A stretch of 64,000 nucleotides of DNA from Sediminibacterium sp. (GTDB lineage: Bacteria; Bacteroidota; Bacteroidia; Chitinophagales; Chitinophagaceae), in the NCBI RefSeq assembly GCF_019264485.1, contig NZ_JAHVAA010000004.1, positions 124,001 through 188,000 on the forward strand. The letters are read 5' to 3'. The notes under the pieces were generated by a model, which saw nothing but the letters and a program-made list of their open reading frames with translations, was not told where the DNA came from and ran no database searches. Each line of letters opens with the position of its first letter. Position 1 is the first letter of the stretch. Of the stretch, positions 34,329-42,848 are shown in pieces. The position numbers and the translations under genes are program-made.

Positions 34329-34832
34329 ATGAAAAAAATCAGCCTGCTTTTAGCATTATTTTTCTGCTTCCATGCAAATGCTCAATATCAAAATGATGTT
34401 GGTTCTGCAGATGCTATCGTTAAAGCACTTTATGAGGTGATCTCCGGACCCAGCTCTAAAGCACGCGACTGGGACCGTTTCCGTTTCCTGTTTGGAAAAG
34501 ATGCTCGTATGATGACGGCTGTTCCGCATAAAGACAGTGGTACTATTATCCGTACCATTACACCGGAGCAATATATTCAACGCAACGGTACACGCTTGCA
34601 GGAAATTGGTTTTACAGAAAAAGAATTACACCGTATTACAGAAACGCATGGTGCGGTAACTCATATGTTCTCCACTTACCAGTCTGATCTTACCGTGAAT
34701 GGTATTGCACAACAAATGCGGGGCATTAACAGCATCCAGTTGTTTAATGACGGAAAACGCTTTTATATTGTTTCTGTTTTCTGGGATGGTGATTCAAAAA
34801 AACAAATTGATAAAAAATACCTTGGTCAATAA
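34329..34832 (+). CDS. Exported NTF2-like / SnoaL-like protein
   Basis: 167 residues with a signal peptide (ending HANAQ). The mature part has the cone-shaped NTF2-like strand-helix pattern: IVKALYEVISGPSSKARDWDRFRFLF, a central FTEKELHRITETHGAVTHMFSTYQS, and a final GINSIQLFNDGKRFYIVSVFWDGD. Ligand-binding or chaperone roles are usual for such exported single-domain proteins; no enzyme activity can be claimed. The 5-oxoprolinase operon starts 91 bp downstream behind a hairpin repeat, so joint transcription is unlikely. Confidence 0.8.
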   Translation: MKKISLLLALFFCFHANAQYQNDVGSADAIVKALYEVISGPSSKARDWDRFRFLFGKDARMMTAVPHKDSGTIIRTITPEQYIQRNGTRLQEIGFTEKELHRITETHGAVTHMFSTYQSDLTVNGIAQQMRGINSIQLFNDGKRFYIVSVFWDGDSKKQIDKKYLGQ

Positions 34833-34838
34833 TTATCT

Positions 34839-34905
34839 TCTGCGGTGAACTTACGTGAATATTCACCGCAGAGAACATGAGGTAACAGAGGTTACGCAGA
34901 GGATT
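34839..34905. repeat. Hairpin plus AACAGAGGTTACGCAGAGG intergenic repeat
   Basis: TCTGCGGTGAA (34839-34849) pairs with TTCACCGCAGA (34862-34872); after it comes a GAGGTAACAGAGGTTACGCAGAGG block similar to the other TTACACGGAG-type repeats. It starts seven bases after the upstream stop codon and probably acts as a terminator before the pxp operon. Confidence 0.6.
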
Positions 34906-34923
34906 TTTTTAGTAAATTGTGGC

Positions 34924-35625
34924 ATGCACGTTTTCCCTGCTTTTGAGTTTTATGCCTGTGGTGATCATGGTTTTACACTTGATTTTGGACAGCAGATCGA
35001 TATAAACATTAACGGCTTTGTTATTCACCTGTTCCATCAGCTTCAAAAAAACAGAAGATCATATATACTCGACATTATTCCGGCTTACAGTAGTATTACG
35101 GTCGTATATAATCCCTTATCCTTCACAAAATGCAATACAAATCCTGAATCAGTTATTCACGAATATTTTACCAATGCTATTCTGCAAACAGAAAATATAC
35201 AGGCTACAGCATCAGTTGATATTATTCGCATACCCGTATGTTATCATCCTTCTCTGGCACCCGATCTTGAGCCGGTTTGTAAATACCATAATATAGATAT
35301 AGATACGCTGGTAACACTACACACGCAGAAAACTTATCGTGTATTCATGAATGGCTTTCTTCCCGGTTTTGCCTATATGGGAACGGTGGATGATCGCATT
35401 GCAACAGCACGTCATTCCAACCCACGTAAAAAAGTAGCGGCAGGAAGTCTGGGTATTGCCGGAAATCAAGCAGGCATTTATCCTTTTGAATCACCGGGTG
35501 GATGGCAACTGATTGGTAGAACATCAGTATCATTATTCGATCTGCATTCAGATAATCCCTGCTTATTGAAACCAGGCGATCAGGTACAGTTTTATTCCAT
35601 ACCCATTGAAAGTTTTCAATCATGA
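34924..35625 (+). CDS. pxpB: 5-oxoprolinase subunit PxpB
   Basis: 233 residues from ATG 34924. A frame opening at 34855 runs through the repeat and is rejected; a TAAATTG box ends four bases before the ATG. KipI/PxpB family motifs: EFYACGDHGFTLDFG at the start, IPVCYHPSLAPDLEPVCKYH, TYRVFMNGFLPGFAYMGTVDD and GNQAGIYPFESPGGWQLIGRT. With PxpA and PxpC it forms the ATP-dependent 5-oxoprolinase that converts pyroglutamate to glutamate in the cytoplasm. Its stop overlaps the pxpC start (ATGA). Confidence 0.95.
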   Translation: MHVFPAFEFYACGDHGFTLDFGQQIDININGFVIHLFHQLQKNRRSYILDIIPAYSSITVVYNPLSFTKCNTNPESVIHEYFTNAILQTENIQATASVDIIRIPVCYHPSLAPDLEPVCKYHNIDIDTLVTLHTQKTYRVFMNGFLPGFAYMGTVDDRIATARHSNPRKKVAAGSLGIAGNQAGIYPFESPGGWQLIGRTSVSLFDLHSDNPCLLKPGDQVQFYSIPIESFQS

Positions 35626-36581
35626 GTATCCGTATCATCAAAAAAGGATTACTGGATACCATACAGGACAGAGGAAGATATGGCTACCAGCACCTCGGTA
35701 TCAATCCAACCGGCGTAATGGATTTTGTTTCGATGCGGTTGGCGAATGCATTAGCAGGAAATGAAGAGCAGGAACCAGTAATTGAAATGCACTGGCCCGC
35801 ACCCGTAATCAGGTTTGAAACAGACACCTGCTTTGCAATCAGTGGTGCTGCAGTTATTGCACGAATAGACCAACAGACAGAAATTCCTGTTAACAGAACT
35901 GTATTTGTGAAAGCCGGTAGTCAGCTTTCTTTTGAAAAAAAACTATCGGGCGCCCGTATTTACCTCGCTGTTCAAAATGGTTTCAATCTTACACCCTGGC
36001 TCAATAGTAATAGCACTCATTTACAACTGAACCATGGCGGGCATCACTTAACAACAGGGGCTGTTGTTGAGTTTAACAAAGCCCTGTCCCATACAATATC
36101 AATCACAAAATTTTATCCCTGGTATATTCAATCACCAATTGACCTGTCTGACTCAACCATTCATTTTACAAGAGGCAAAGAATGGGGCTTGCTGGATGAA
36201 ACAATGAAGGAGCTGTTCAAACAAAATATTTACCAGATCAGTAACGAGAGTAACCGCATGGGTTACCGGTTAAACGGAACACCTGTTTATCTTCAACACT
36301 CAACAGAGTTGATTTCTACGGCTGTTACAAAAGGAACCATTCAGTTACTACCGAATGGACAACCACTGGTATTACTCGCCGATCACCAGACCACGGGTGG
36401 TTATCCAAGAATCGGACATGTAATCAGTGCCGATGTTCCCAAACTCGCACAATTTGAAACCGGTCAAAGCATCCGGTTCAAAGAAATAACAATTGAAGAA
36501 GCACATCAACGGTTAAAGAACCTTGATTTGTATTTGAAACAAACGGAAATAGCTTGTAAATTGAGGATGGCGGATCTTTGA
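35622..36581 (+). CDS. pxpC: 5-oxoprolinase subunit PxpC
   Basis: 319 residues, start overlapping pxpB by four bases. KipA/biotin-dependent carboxylase-like family: IKKGLLDTIQDRGRYGYQHLGINPTGVMD, ALAGNEEQEPVIEMHWPAP, ISGAAVIARID, RMGYRLNGTPV and LLADHQTTGGYPRIGHVI. It is the second ATP-grasp-unrelated subunit of bacterial 5-oxoprolinase and works with PxpB. A long inverted repeat begins inside its stop codon (36579-36649), just before pxpA. Confidence 0.95.
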   Translation: MSIRIIKKGLLDTIQDRGRYGYQHLGINPTGVMDFVSMRLANALAGNEEQEPVIEMHWPAPVIRFETDTCFAISGAAVIARIDQQTEIPVNRTVFVKAGSQLSFEKKLSGARIYLAVQNGFNLTPWLNSNSTHLQLNHGGHHLTTGAVVEFNKALSHTISITKFYPWYIQSPIDLSDSTIHFTRGKEWGLLDETMKELFKQNIYQISNESNRMGYRLNGTPVYLQHSTELISTAVTKGTIQLLPNGQPLVLLADHQTTGGYPRIGHVISADVPKLAQFETGQSIRFKEITIEEAHQRLKNLDLYLKQTEIACKLRMADL

Positions 36582-36649
36582 TTTTTTGATCTTTGATTTT
36601 CCGATTGAAAGAAATCACACGAATCGAAAAATCAAAGATCAAAAAATCA
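36579..36649. repeat. 28-bp inverted repeat between pxpC and pxpA
   Basis: Left arm 36579-36606 overlaps the pxpC TGA; right arm 36622-36649 is its near-perfect complement, built of TTTTTGATCTTTGATTTT. AT-rich and inside an operon, so it may attenuate or stabilise mRNA rather than fully terminate. pxpA starts 21 bp later. Confidence 0.75.
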
Positions 36650-36669
36650 GAGATTAAAAAAATACTATA

Positions 36670-37413
36670 ATGCACATCGATCTGAACTGCGATATGGGCG
36701 AGGGTATGGGCAATGATGCCGAACTGATGCCATTCATCAGCAGTGCCAATATTGCCTGTGGTTTTCATGCAGGTGATGAAGATACCATGCGACGCACCAT
36801 TGAGCTGGCATTAGAACATCGGGTGGCCATCGGTGCGCATCCGGGTTTTCCAGACAGGGAGAATTTCGGCAGAACAGAAATGGATTTCCCTGAAGAAGAT
36901 ATTATTTCCATCGTTTCAGAACAGGTGTATCAGTTGCTTGATCTTGTTTTTGCCATGGGTGGTAAACTACAGCATGTAAAACCACATGGCGCCTTGTATA
37001 ATATGTCGGCCAGAAATTATTCACTGGCATCAGCCATTGCCAATGCCGTATATGAGATTGATGAGCACCTGGTTTTATTTGGTTTAAGTGGCAGTGCCAG
37101 CATACAGGCAGCAAAAGATATTGGTTTACAAACAGCCAGCGAAGTATTTGCCGACAGAACTTATCAGGATGATGGATCACTCACACCCCGTAAAGAAGCC
37201 AATGCACTTATTACCAATGAGCAGGATGCAGCACAACAGGTTTTACAAATGATCCTTAAAAAAGAAGTAACCAGTATACATGGTAAAATTGTTCCGATTC
37301 AGTGTGACACTATTTGTATTCATGGTGATGGTAAGCAGGCAACCGCATTTGCCAGACAAATTAATACGCTCCTGCAAAAAAATCAGATAGATTTACGATC
37401 TTTTCATCCTTGA
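36670..37413 (+). CDS. pxpA: 5-oxoprolinase subunit PxpA (LamB/YcsF family)
   Basis: 247 residues. The N-terminus IDLNCDMGEGMGNDAELMPF and the following NIACGFHAGDEDTMRRT, GAHPGFPDRENFGR, HVKPHGALYN and RTYQDDGSLTPR are the hallmark of the LamB/YcsF family. PxpA is the catalytic subunit that, with PxpBC, hydrolyses 5-oxo-L-proline. Its TGA stop overlaps the TTG start of the transporter gene. Confidence 0.96.
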   Translation: MHIDLNCDMGEGMGNDAELMPFISSANIACGFHAGDEDTMRRTIELALEHRVAIGAHPGFPDRENFGRTEMDFPEEDIISIVSEQVYQLLDLVFAMGGKLQHVKPHGALYNMSARNYSLASAIANAVYEIDEHLVLFGLSGSASIQAAKDIGLQTASEVFADRTYQDDGSLTPRKEANALITNEQDAAQQVLQMILKKEVTSIHGKIVPIQCDTICIHGDGKQATAFARQINTLLQKNQIDLRSFHP

Positions 37414-38585
37414 AACTGATTCAGAAAAATACAGCAATTACAGGAGCGGCTTTTCTGATGGCCACTTCTGCCATTGGGCCCGGTTTTCTCACACAAACTA
37501 CCGTATTCACACAAAAACTACTGGCCAGTTTCGGATTTGTTATTCTCATTTCTATACTGCTTGATATTATTGCACAGGTAAATATCTGGCGCATATTATC
37601 TATTACCGGTAAACGCGCGCAGGATATTGCAAACGAAATGATACCCGGGCTGGGTTATGGCCTCGCTGCGCTTATTCTGGCCGGAGGTATTGCATTTAAT
37701 ATCGGCAATATTGGTGGATGTGGTTTGGGTATTGAAGTGTTGACAGGTTTACCCAATGTATACGGCGCCATTATCAGTTGTATGATGGCTTTATTTATTT
37801 TCTGGATGAAAGAAGCCGGACGTATTATGGACAGCTTCACCAAAATACTTGGTATTATCATGGTACTACTCACGCTGTATGTAGCTATCAGTTCTCAACC
37901 ACCTGTAGCCGATGCTTTGCACCGTAGTTTTATACCGCTGACCATTGATGCAAAAGCTATTGTAACACTGGTGGGTGGTACTGTGGGCGGTTATATTTGT
38001 TTTGCAGGCGGACATCGTTTGCTTGATGCCGGATATAAAGGTCTAGACGCCATACCAGCCGTAACCAAAAGTGCAATAACAGGTATTTGTGTTACTGCCA
38101 TTATGCGGATTGTTTTGTTTCTCGCAGTATTGGGTGTGGTAAGTGCAGGCCATGTACTTGATACTGGCAATCCCTCCGCTTCTGTTTTCAAAATTGCTGC
38201 GGGAGAAATGGGCTATCGTTTTTTTGGTGTGGTGATGTGGTGCGCAGCCATTACCTCTGTTGTTGGAGCCGCTTATACTTCTGTTTCTTTCCTGCGTAGC
38301 TTTCATCCCTGGATTGAAAAAAACTACCGATGGATCATTACCGCTTTTATTCTCCTGTCTGGAATCATTTATGTGCTGATTGGTAATCCCGTAAAAGTTC
38401 TCGTGACCGTTGGCGCATTAAATGGTTTGATCTTACCAGTTGCACTTGCAGTAATGCTGCTCATTATCGGCAGAAAGAAAATTGCCGGATACACTCACCC
38501 TGTTTGGTTAACTATCAGTGGATGGTTGGTGGTGACTGTGATGACTTATATGAGTGTTCTTACCATCAAAGGCTGGCTGGGCTGA
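37410..38585 (+). CDS. NRAMP-family transporter of the pxp operon (YcsG-like)
   Basis: 391 residues beginning at TTG 37410, which overlaps the pxpA stop (TTGA). About eleven membrane helices; the NRAMP signature DPG of helix 1 is altered to AIGPGFLTQTTVFTQ, as usual in YcsG-type members that travel with pxp genes and are thought to move organic substrates or Mg rather than Mn/Fe. Other motifs: ILLDIIAQVNIWRI and IAFNIGNIGGCGLGIEVLTG. Probably imports the operon's substrate or a needed ion. Its 3' end overlaps the convergent mnmH gene by 20 bp. Confidence 0.9.
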   Translation: MKLIQKNTAITGAAFLMATSAIGPGFLTQTTVFTQKLLASFGFVILISILLDIIAQVNIWRILSITGKRAQDIANEMIPGLGYGLAALILAGGIAFNIGNIGGCGLGIEVLTGLPNVYGAIISCMMALFIFWMKEAGRIMDSFTKILGIIMVLLTLYVAISSQPPVADALHRSFIPLTIDAKAIVTLVGGTVGGYICFAGGHRLLDAGYKGLDAIPAVTKSAITGICVTAIMRIVLFLAVLGVVSAGHVLDTGNPSASVFKIAAGEMGYRFFGVVMWCAAITSVVGAAYTSVSFLRSFHPWIEKNYRWIITAFILLSGIIYVLIGNPVKVLVTVGALNGLILPVALAVMLLIIGRKKIAGYTHPVWLTISGWLVVTVMTYMSVLTIKGWLG

Positions 38586-39669
38586 TAACTGCCTGATTCC
38601 TGTATACTTTTCTTACCTGCTCCGCATTTACTACAGGATTTACTGTTTCTATTGCTATTTTATGCATCAGCAAATCAACATTCTCCCGCTGGTTATGCAT
38701 GCTCTTATTATAAAATCGGTCGTAATATTTCAGCAGTATTGCAAAAGCACCTTTGATATCATTTTCCAGCAGGCAGTTCACCGCTGTTTTTGTTTCCAGT
38801 CCGCCAAGTCTTTTCTGGATGCGTATTGTAGCGCTGATCAGTTTATCTTTTTCAAATTGTCCATACTGTTCAGCAATATAATTGAGCCTTTCTTCAAAAG
38901 GAATATCCATAAAGTACAGGCTTCTTGTTCGCAGAAATGAATACAGCCTGATTGGAATATTAACTTCTCCAATGCGCTGGCTCTCGTCTTCTGTCCAGAT
39001 ATGTTCTGCCTGCTGCAACACCATCAGTTCATATAATCTTGTTGCCAACAGGTTTTCAAACATTTCCTGTTTTGGTTGCACTGGCTGACCCAGGTTACCA
39101 AATGCTGATCCTTTGTGACAGGCAATTCCTTCCAGATCGAGTACAGCTTCTTTCATGGCATTCAGTCGATGCAGGGTTTCTGTTTTCCCGCTCCCCGTAT
39201 ACCCGCCGATAATAGAAATAGGATACTCTTTTTCAAATTGTTTTAATACCCAGTTGCGGTATGCTTTATATCCACCTACCAGTGTATACACTTTAAAGCC
39301 ATAGAGGTCAAGTAACCAGGCTACTCCTGCACTTCGCATACCTCCGCGCCAGCAGTACACAAATACACGCCGCTCTTCCTGCTGCTTTTTTTCTTTTACT
39401 CCGCGCGCCTCAACCATTTGCTCCACTTCCTCAACCATTTTCACCATTTTCGGACCAAAATATTCAAGTCCTATTTTAATAGCCCGCTGTTTACTTTCCT
39501 GTTTGTAGGCCGTTCCCACTACTTTTCTTTCTTCATTACTAAACAGAGGTAAATTATTGGCCGATGGAATATGCGCATGCTCATATTCAGCCGGACTTCT
39601 TACATCGAAAATGGGCTGGCTCTGCGACTGCGTAATAAAGTCTTCTATGAGGAGGCGGGTAATTGGCAT
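38566..39669 (-). CDS. mnmH: tRNA 2-selenouridine synthase MnmH (SelU/YbbB)
   Basis: 367 residues from ATG 39669 (a TTG three codons earlier is unlikely). N-terminal rhodanese domain with FDVRSPAEYEHAHIPSANNL and the catalytic Cys106 in YCWRGGMRSAG, then a P-loop domain with Walker A GGYTGSGKT (155-163). Replaces sulfur by selenium at U34 of tRNA through a geranylated intermediate, using selenophosphate. No selD is in the window. Length and motif order are normal. It is divergent from the SixA-like gene and overlaps the NRAMP gene tail-to-tail by 20 bp. Confidence 0.95.
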   Translation of the reverse strand: MPITRLLIEDFITQSQSQPIFDVRSPAEYEHAHIPSANNLPLFSNEERKVVGTAYKQESKQRAIKIGLEYFGPKMVKMVEEVEQMVEARGVKEKKQQEERRVFVYCWRGGMRSAGVAWLLDLYGFKVYTLVGGYKAYRNWVLKQFEKEYPISIIGGYTGSGKTETLHRLNAMKEAVLDLEGIACHKGSAFGNLGQPVQPKQEMFENLLATRLYELMVLQQAEHIWTEDESQRIGEVNIPIRLYSFLRTRSLYFMDIPFEERLNYIAEQYGQFEKDKLISATIRIQKRLGGLETKTAVNCLLENDIKGAFAILLKYYDRFYNKSMHNQRENVDLLMHKIAIETVNPVVNAEQVRKVYRNQAVISPASL

Positions 39670-39709
39670 ACTATACAAAGTAAACGGACTTTATTGTAAC
39701 TTTTCAGTA

Positions 39710-40204
39710 ATGAAACAGGTTTTGATCATACGTCATGCAAAAAGCAGTTGGACAAATGCTTTGGTAAGCGATTTTGAGCGCCCTCTAAACGACCGTGGTC
39801 ACAGGGATGCGCCATTGATGGCTGAGAAAATGAAATCGAGGGGTGTTGCTATACAGGCTTTTCTTTCCAGTACCGCAAACAGGGCTTTAACAACGGCAGT
39901 TTATTTTGCAGAAGCCTATGGAAAAGCAAAAAAAGATATTTTACGCTTCCCCAAATTATACCATGCTCCAGCACCTGTTTTTTATAAGGTAATTGAAACC
40001 ATTCCTGCAGCAATTGAAACTGCAGCCGTTTTTTCTCATAACCCGGGTATAACAGAATTTGTAAATGAGTTAACTGAAACAAGTATTGATGATATGCCTA
40101 CCTGTGGCATTTTCGCTATTAGAATTGAAAGCGATAACTGGGAGGATTTCCGTACCGCCAGAAAATCTTTCTGGTTTTTTGACTACCCAAAGATAGACAG
40201 GTGA
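39710..40204 (+). CDS. SixA-like histidine phosphatase
   Basis: 164 residues from ATG 39710; longer frames (from 39557) would run back into mnmH. Phosphoglycerate-mutase-like fold with the phosphohistidine motif LIIRHAKSSW (His9 region), RPLNDRGHRDA, SSTANRALTTA and a second histidine in VFSHNPGITEF. Relatives remove phosphate from histidine phosphotransfer proteins (SixA of E. coli) or other small phosphates. A weak -7 box TAACTTTT ends five bases before the ATG, so a near-leaderless message is likely. Confidence 0.88.
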   Translation: MKQVLIIRHAKSSWTNALVSDFERPLNDRGHRDAPLMAEKMKSRGVAIQAFLSSTANRALTTAVYFAEAYGKAKKDILRFPKLYHAPAPVFYKVIETIPAAIETAAVFSHNPGITEFVNELTETSIDDMPTCGIFAIRIESDNWEDFRTARKSFWFFDYPKIDR

Positions 40205-40223
40205 TTGGGGATCGCAGATGTCT

Positions 40224-40291
40224 GATGTCTGATGTAGGATGTCGGATTTGAAATTGCCGTATATTAAATCCGACATCCTACATCAGACATC
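40224..40291. repeat. 26-bp perfect inverted repeat between convergent genes
   Basis: Arms 40224-40249 and 40266-40291, built of GATGTCTGATGTAGGATGTC, with a 16-nt loop. It lies between the SixA-like and EamA genes, whose 3' ends face each other, and is a plausible bidirectional terminator. Confidence 0.85.
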
Positions 40292-40298
40292 AAACATT

Positions 40299-41186
40299 CT
40301 ATACTTGTTTCTTTCTGTTCACCATAAACACACCCGCAAAAATACAAAGCGCCGCAAGCCCTTTCGTGAGGGTAAAATGTTCTCCCATAAACAACATGGC
40401 AATAATAGCGGCAAATACAGGTTGGGTATAGATATAAGAGCCTGTTGCCGATGAACCGATTATTGAGAGGCCGTATACATTGAGGAGATATGCAATAAAA
40501 GTGAGGAACAATGCTGCAAAACCCAGTGCCATCCATTGTGCTGTGCCAAATGCCTGCCAGTCTGTATCAATAAACTGCTCCATACCAAAGGGCAGTATCA
40601 TAAACGTACCGAATGTGAATACCCATCTCAGTACGTGAATCGGTTTATATCGTTCCATAAGCGGACGTACAAGTACAAGATAAAAAGCATAGGAGACAGC
40701 ATTAATGATAATCATCAGATCGCCGAGTAATACATCTGTTCCATTTTGTTGCTGATCTTTCGACAGAATCAACATAGTTGCGCCGCCAATACCCAAAGCC
40801 AGGCCAAACAGTTTCTGAATGGTTAATCTTTCTCTCAGTAACCATGCTGCGATAATGGTAATAAAAATGGGTGTACCCAGCGATAATAGGGAACTATGAA
40901 TGGCTGTAGTAAGAGAGAGTCCTTTGATAAAAAACAACTGGTTGATCGCTACACCTGTTACCGCACAAAGCAGGAAACGGGGTAGGTCTTTTTTATCTAT
41001 CCCTGCTTTTCCGGGATTCATGAGAAAAACCAGCCAGAATAAAAAAAGACTTGATAGTACACGCACCACATTCAATGCAAAGGGAGCAATATATTCGGGC
41101 GTGATGGTTTTTACCACTGCATAACCCGATCCGAAAATAAGATTGGCTCCTAAAACTGCCAGATGTGCTTTTGTGTTCCTCGTCAT
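40299..41186 (-). CDS. EamA/DMT-family transporter
   Basis: 295 residues with ten membrane helices in two repeated EamA halves (NLIFGSGYAVVKTITPEYI and ALNVVRVLSSLFLFWLVF in the first; LLGDLMIIINAVSYAFYLVL and GSYIYTQPVFAAIIAMLFMGE in the second). The last motif, P-x-x-A..A-x-x-x-L-GE, is typical of the 10-TMS drug/metabolite exporters. Substrate unknown. A TATTTTTG element lies eight bases upstream of the start on the minus strand. The glycosyltransferase gene upstream ends 22 bp away. Confidence 0.92.
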   Translation of the reverse strand: MTRNTKAHLAVLGANLIFGSGYAVVKTITPEYIAPFALNVVRVLSSLFLFWLVFLMNPGKAGIDKKDLPRFLLCAVTGVAINQLFFIKGLSLTTAIHSSLLSLGTPIFITIIAAWLLRERLTIQKLFGLALGIGGATMLILSKDQQQNGTDVLLGDLMIIINAVSYAFYLVLVRPLMERYKPIHVLRWVFTFGTFMILPFGMEQFIDTDWQAFGTAQWMALGFAALFLTFIAYLLNVYGLSIIGSSATGSYIYTQPVFAAIIAMLFMGEHFTLTKGLAALCIFAGVFMVNRKKQV

Positions 41187-41208
41187 ACAGAAAACAAAAA
41201 TAGTTTTT

Positions 41209-42324
41209 TTAACTGCCGCTCTTTGTCGAATTACGATGATTCGGAATAGACCTGATCAGCATTTGCAGCTTTTGTTCGTCAAATAAAGTAAGAGCAGGAA
41301 ACCGGTAAACATGAGCGCGGCTTGATGAAATGGTTTTTGTTAGATCAAAACTATGCTGTGGCATCTGTACCGCATATCCTTTCCTGTTAAACACATGAGC
41401 CAGGTATTCCTGTTCTGTTTGTCCGGGTGTTGGAACGAGAACTGATTTTATACGCAGTTGCATCAGCTCCATCAAACTGGTATAACCGCTTCGGGTAATC
41501 ACCAGTTCAGACGCTTGCAGCAATGCCTGCAGGTCTGTTGTTTCAAGATGATTAAACTGTTGTATAAAAGATGGCAGTAATAATTGCGTCTTTGCATCGG
41601 GAAGTCCACGCACCAATACTATTTCCTGTTTTGTTTGTTTTGCCTGTTCAATTATTTTCTCCTCAAGCATTGTTCTTTGTGGCTCCGGCCCTGAAAGTAC
41701 TACTGTAACCTTTTTCCTGTCACTTGCTTCCTGTCTCTTAAACCTTGTAAGCAAACCCATATATTCAACAGGCAGCTGCGGTTTTTTTTCCGGGTGTGAT
41801 AATATGCTTGCAAGACCATCTACATCTTTCATATCCGGCACCCAGCACACAGTAAAGCGATTGATATAACGATAATTGATTTTTTGAATGAGCTTCTCGA
41901 GCCATCTATAGGGTGCTTTGATAGTAAGTTGGTGCGTAATAAATATGGCGGGAATTTTACGCGTCCATAAGCCATACCTGTTATCGGAAATAACAAGATC
42001 AATACCATACTGTTCAATCACCTGCTCCAGCCAGCCGTGTTCCCATTGAACAATTTGAAGCAGTGCGGGTAATTGCTGTATAATTTTGAACGGCAGCCAA
42101 CCCCGGGAGCGGCTATAACGTATTTTATATCCGGGGAGTTTCAGGAAATCATGTTGCGGAAACTCTTTTTTCAACAGGTTTTCCTGCGGACCATCGGTGG
42201 CAATCAGCACTCGGTATCCCAAATCAGTGAGCGCATGGATCAGCGGAATGCAGCGGGTTGCGTGACCCAGGCCCCAGTCGAGTGGCGCCACCAGCACGGT
42301 TTGTATGTTAAAATCGGTGGACAA
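41209..42324 (-). CDS. GT28/MurG-like family glycosyltransferase
   Basis: 371 residues starting at TTG 42324. The N-terminus VLVAPLDWGLGHATRCIPLI is the nucleotide-sugar glycosyltransferase start in this group; the C-terminal half has VTVVLSGPEPQRTMLEEKI, ELVITRSGYTSLMELMQL and VPTPGQTEQEYLA, the GT28 C-terminal donor site. No membrane helix, so probably a peripheral inner-face enzyme making a glycolipid or surface glycan. It shares direction with the downstream EamA gene; the gap is 22 bp. Confidence 0.88.
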   Translation of the reverse strand: MSTDFNIQTVLVAPLDWGLGHATRCIPLIHALTDLGYRVLIATDGPQENLLKKEFPQHDFLKLPGYKIRYSRSRGWLPFKIIQQLPALLQIVQWEHGWLEQVIEQYGIDLVISDNRYGLWTRKIPAIFITHQLTIKAPYRWLEKLIQKINYRYINRFTVCWVPDMKDVDGLASILSHPEKKPQLPVEYMGLLTRFKRQEASDRKKVTVVLSGPEPQRTMLEEKIIEQAKQTKQEIVLVRGLPDAKTQLLLPSFIQQFNHLETTDLQALLQASELVITRSGYTSLMELMQLRIKSVLVPTPGQTEQEYLAHVFNRKGYAVQMPQHSFDLTKTISSSRAHVYRFPALTLFDEQKLQMLIRSIPNHRNSTKSGS

Positions 42325-42376
42325 AACTGATAGCGCTCTTGTTTTCTGGGTGAAAGATGTATTTTAGAACATCAAT

Positions 42377-42505
42377 ATGAAACGGAAAATAAACCAAATT
42401 ATCGTTTTACTGTTAGTTATTGCATTGGCGGGCAGCTCATGCGGTATTTTCCAGAAAGGAAGAAACGGTAAAGGCGGATGCAACTGCCCCAACAATGTTC
42501 GTTAA
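42377..42505 (+). CDS. Tiny lipoprotein-like peptide (42 aa)
   Basis: ATG 42377 to TAA 42503-42505. It reads as a basic start (MKRKINQ), a hydrophobic stretch (IIVLLLVIALAGSSCG) with a lipidation-type Cys, then a basic, Cys-containing tail (KGGCNCPNNVR). This is the shape of small Bacteroidota lipoproteins with a CxCP tail. It sits 18 bp before the next plus-strand gene, so the two are probably co-transcribed. Function unknown. Confidence 0.6.
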   Translation: MKRKINQIIVLLLVIALAGSSCGIFQKGRNGKGGCNCPNNVR

Positions 42506-42523
42506 ACCATTCATTGTACTGGT

Positions 42524-42772
42524 ATGAAAGATATGAACAGGGACCTCTGGCTGCTTTGTAAAAATGACCACATGACCCAGTCTGAGCTGGATCGTCAGGT
42601 TAACCTGTTAAATACCATTTTATATCATACTGAAAGCTGGCATAACTTCTGTGCGGCTCACGAAATACTCGATATCAACCGTCGTAAAATCATCCACAAA
42701 CCTCATCTCATGCAGGGCATTTTGCAGGAAAGGGAGATGAAGGGATTTGTGTTTGTGAATAATTTGAATTGA
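42524..42772 (+). CDS. Small soluble protein of unknown function
   Basis: 82 residues (an internal ATG at 42533 is an alternative start). Helical, with WLLCKNDHMTQSELDRQVNLLN and HTESWHNFCAAHEIL; no motif recognised. It follows the tiny lipoprotein gene by 18 bp and ends just before a 16-bp inverted repeat. Coding status is supported by length, codon use and placement in a short plus-strand operon. Confidence 0.55.
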   Translation: MKDMNRDLWLLCKNDHMTQSELDRQVNLLNTILYHTESWHNFCAAHEILDINRRKIIHKPHLMQGILQEREMKGFVFVNNLN

Positions 42773-42778
42773 GCTTTT

Positions 42779-42835
42779 AGCTACTAGCTACTAGCCGCTA
42801 GAAAAATTTTTTATAAACACTAGTAGCTAGTAGCT
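42779..42835. repeat. AGCTACTAG inverted repeat between convergent genes
   Basis: AGCTACTAGCTACTAG (42779-42794) pairs perfectly with CTAGTAGCTAGTAGCT (42820-42835). A related CTAGCTGCTAGC piece occurs at 13139-13151. It separates the small protein gene from the convergent aminotransferase gene. Confidence 0.8.
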
Positions 42836-42848
42836 GGAAGCTAGCAGC

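Noticed and set aside
38554..38940. Plus-strand frame of 128 residues across the mnmH gene
   Set aside because: Antisense to mnmH, whose catalytic motifs are intact; the frame has no recognisable domain.
39557..39709. Upstream extension of the SixA-like gene
   Set aside because: It would overlap the divergent mnmH gene by over 100 bp; the ATG at 39710 fits the conserved RHAKS start.
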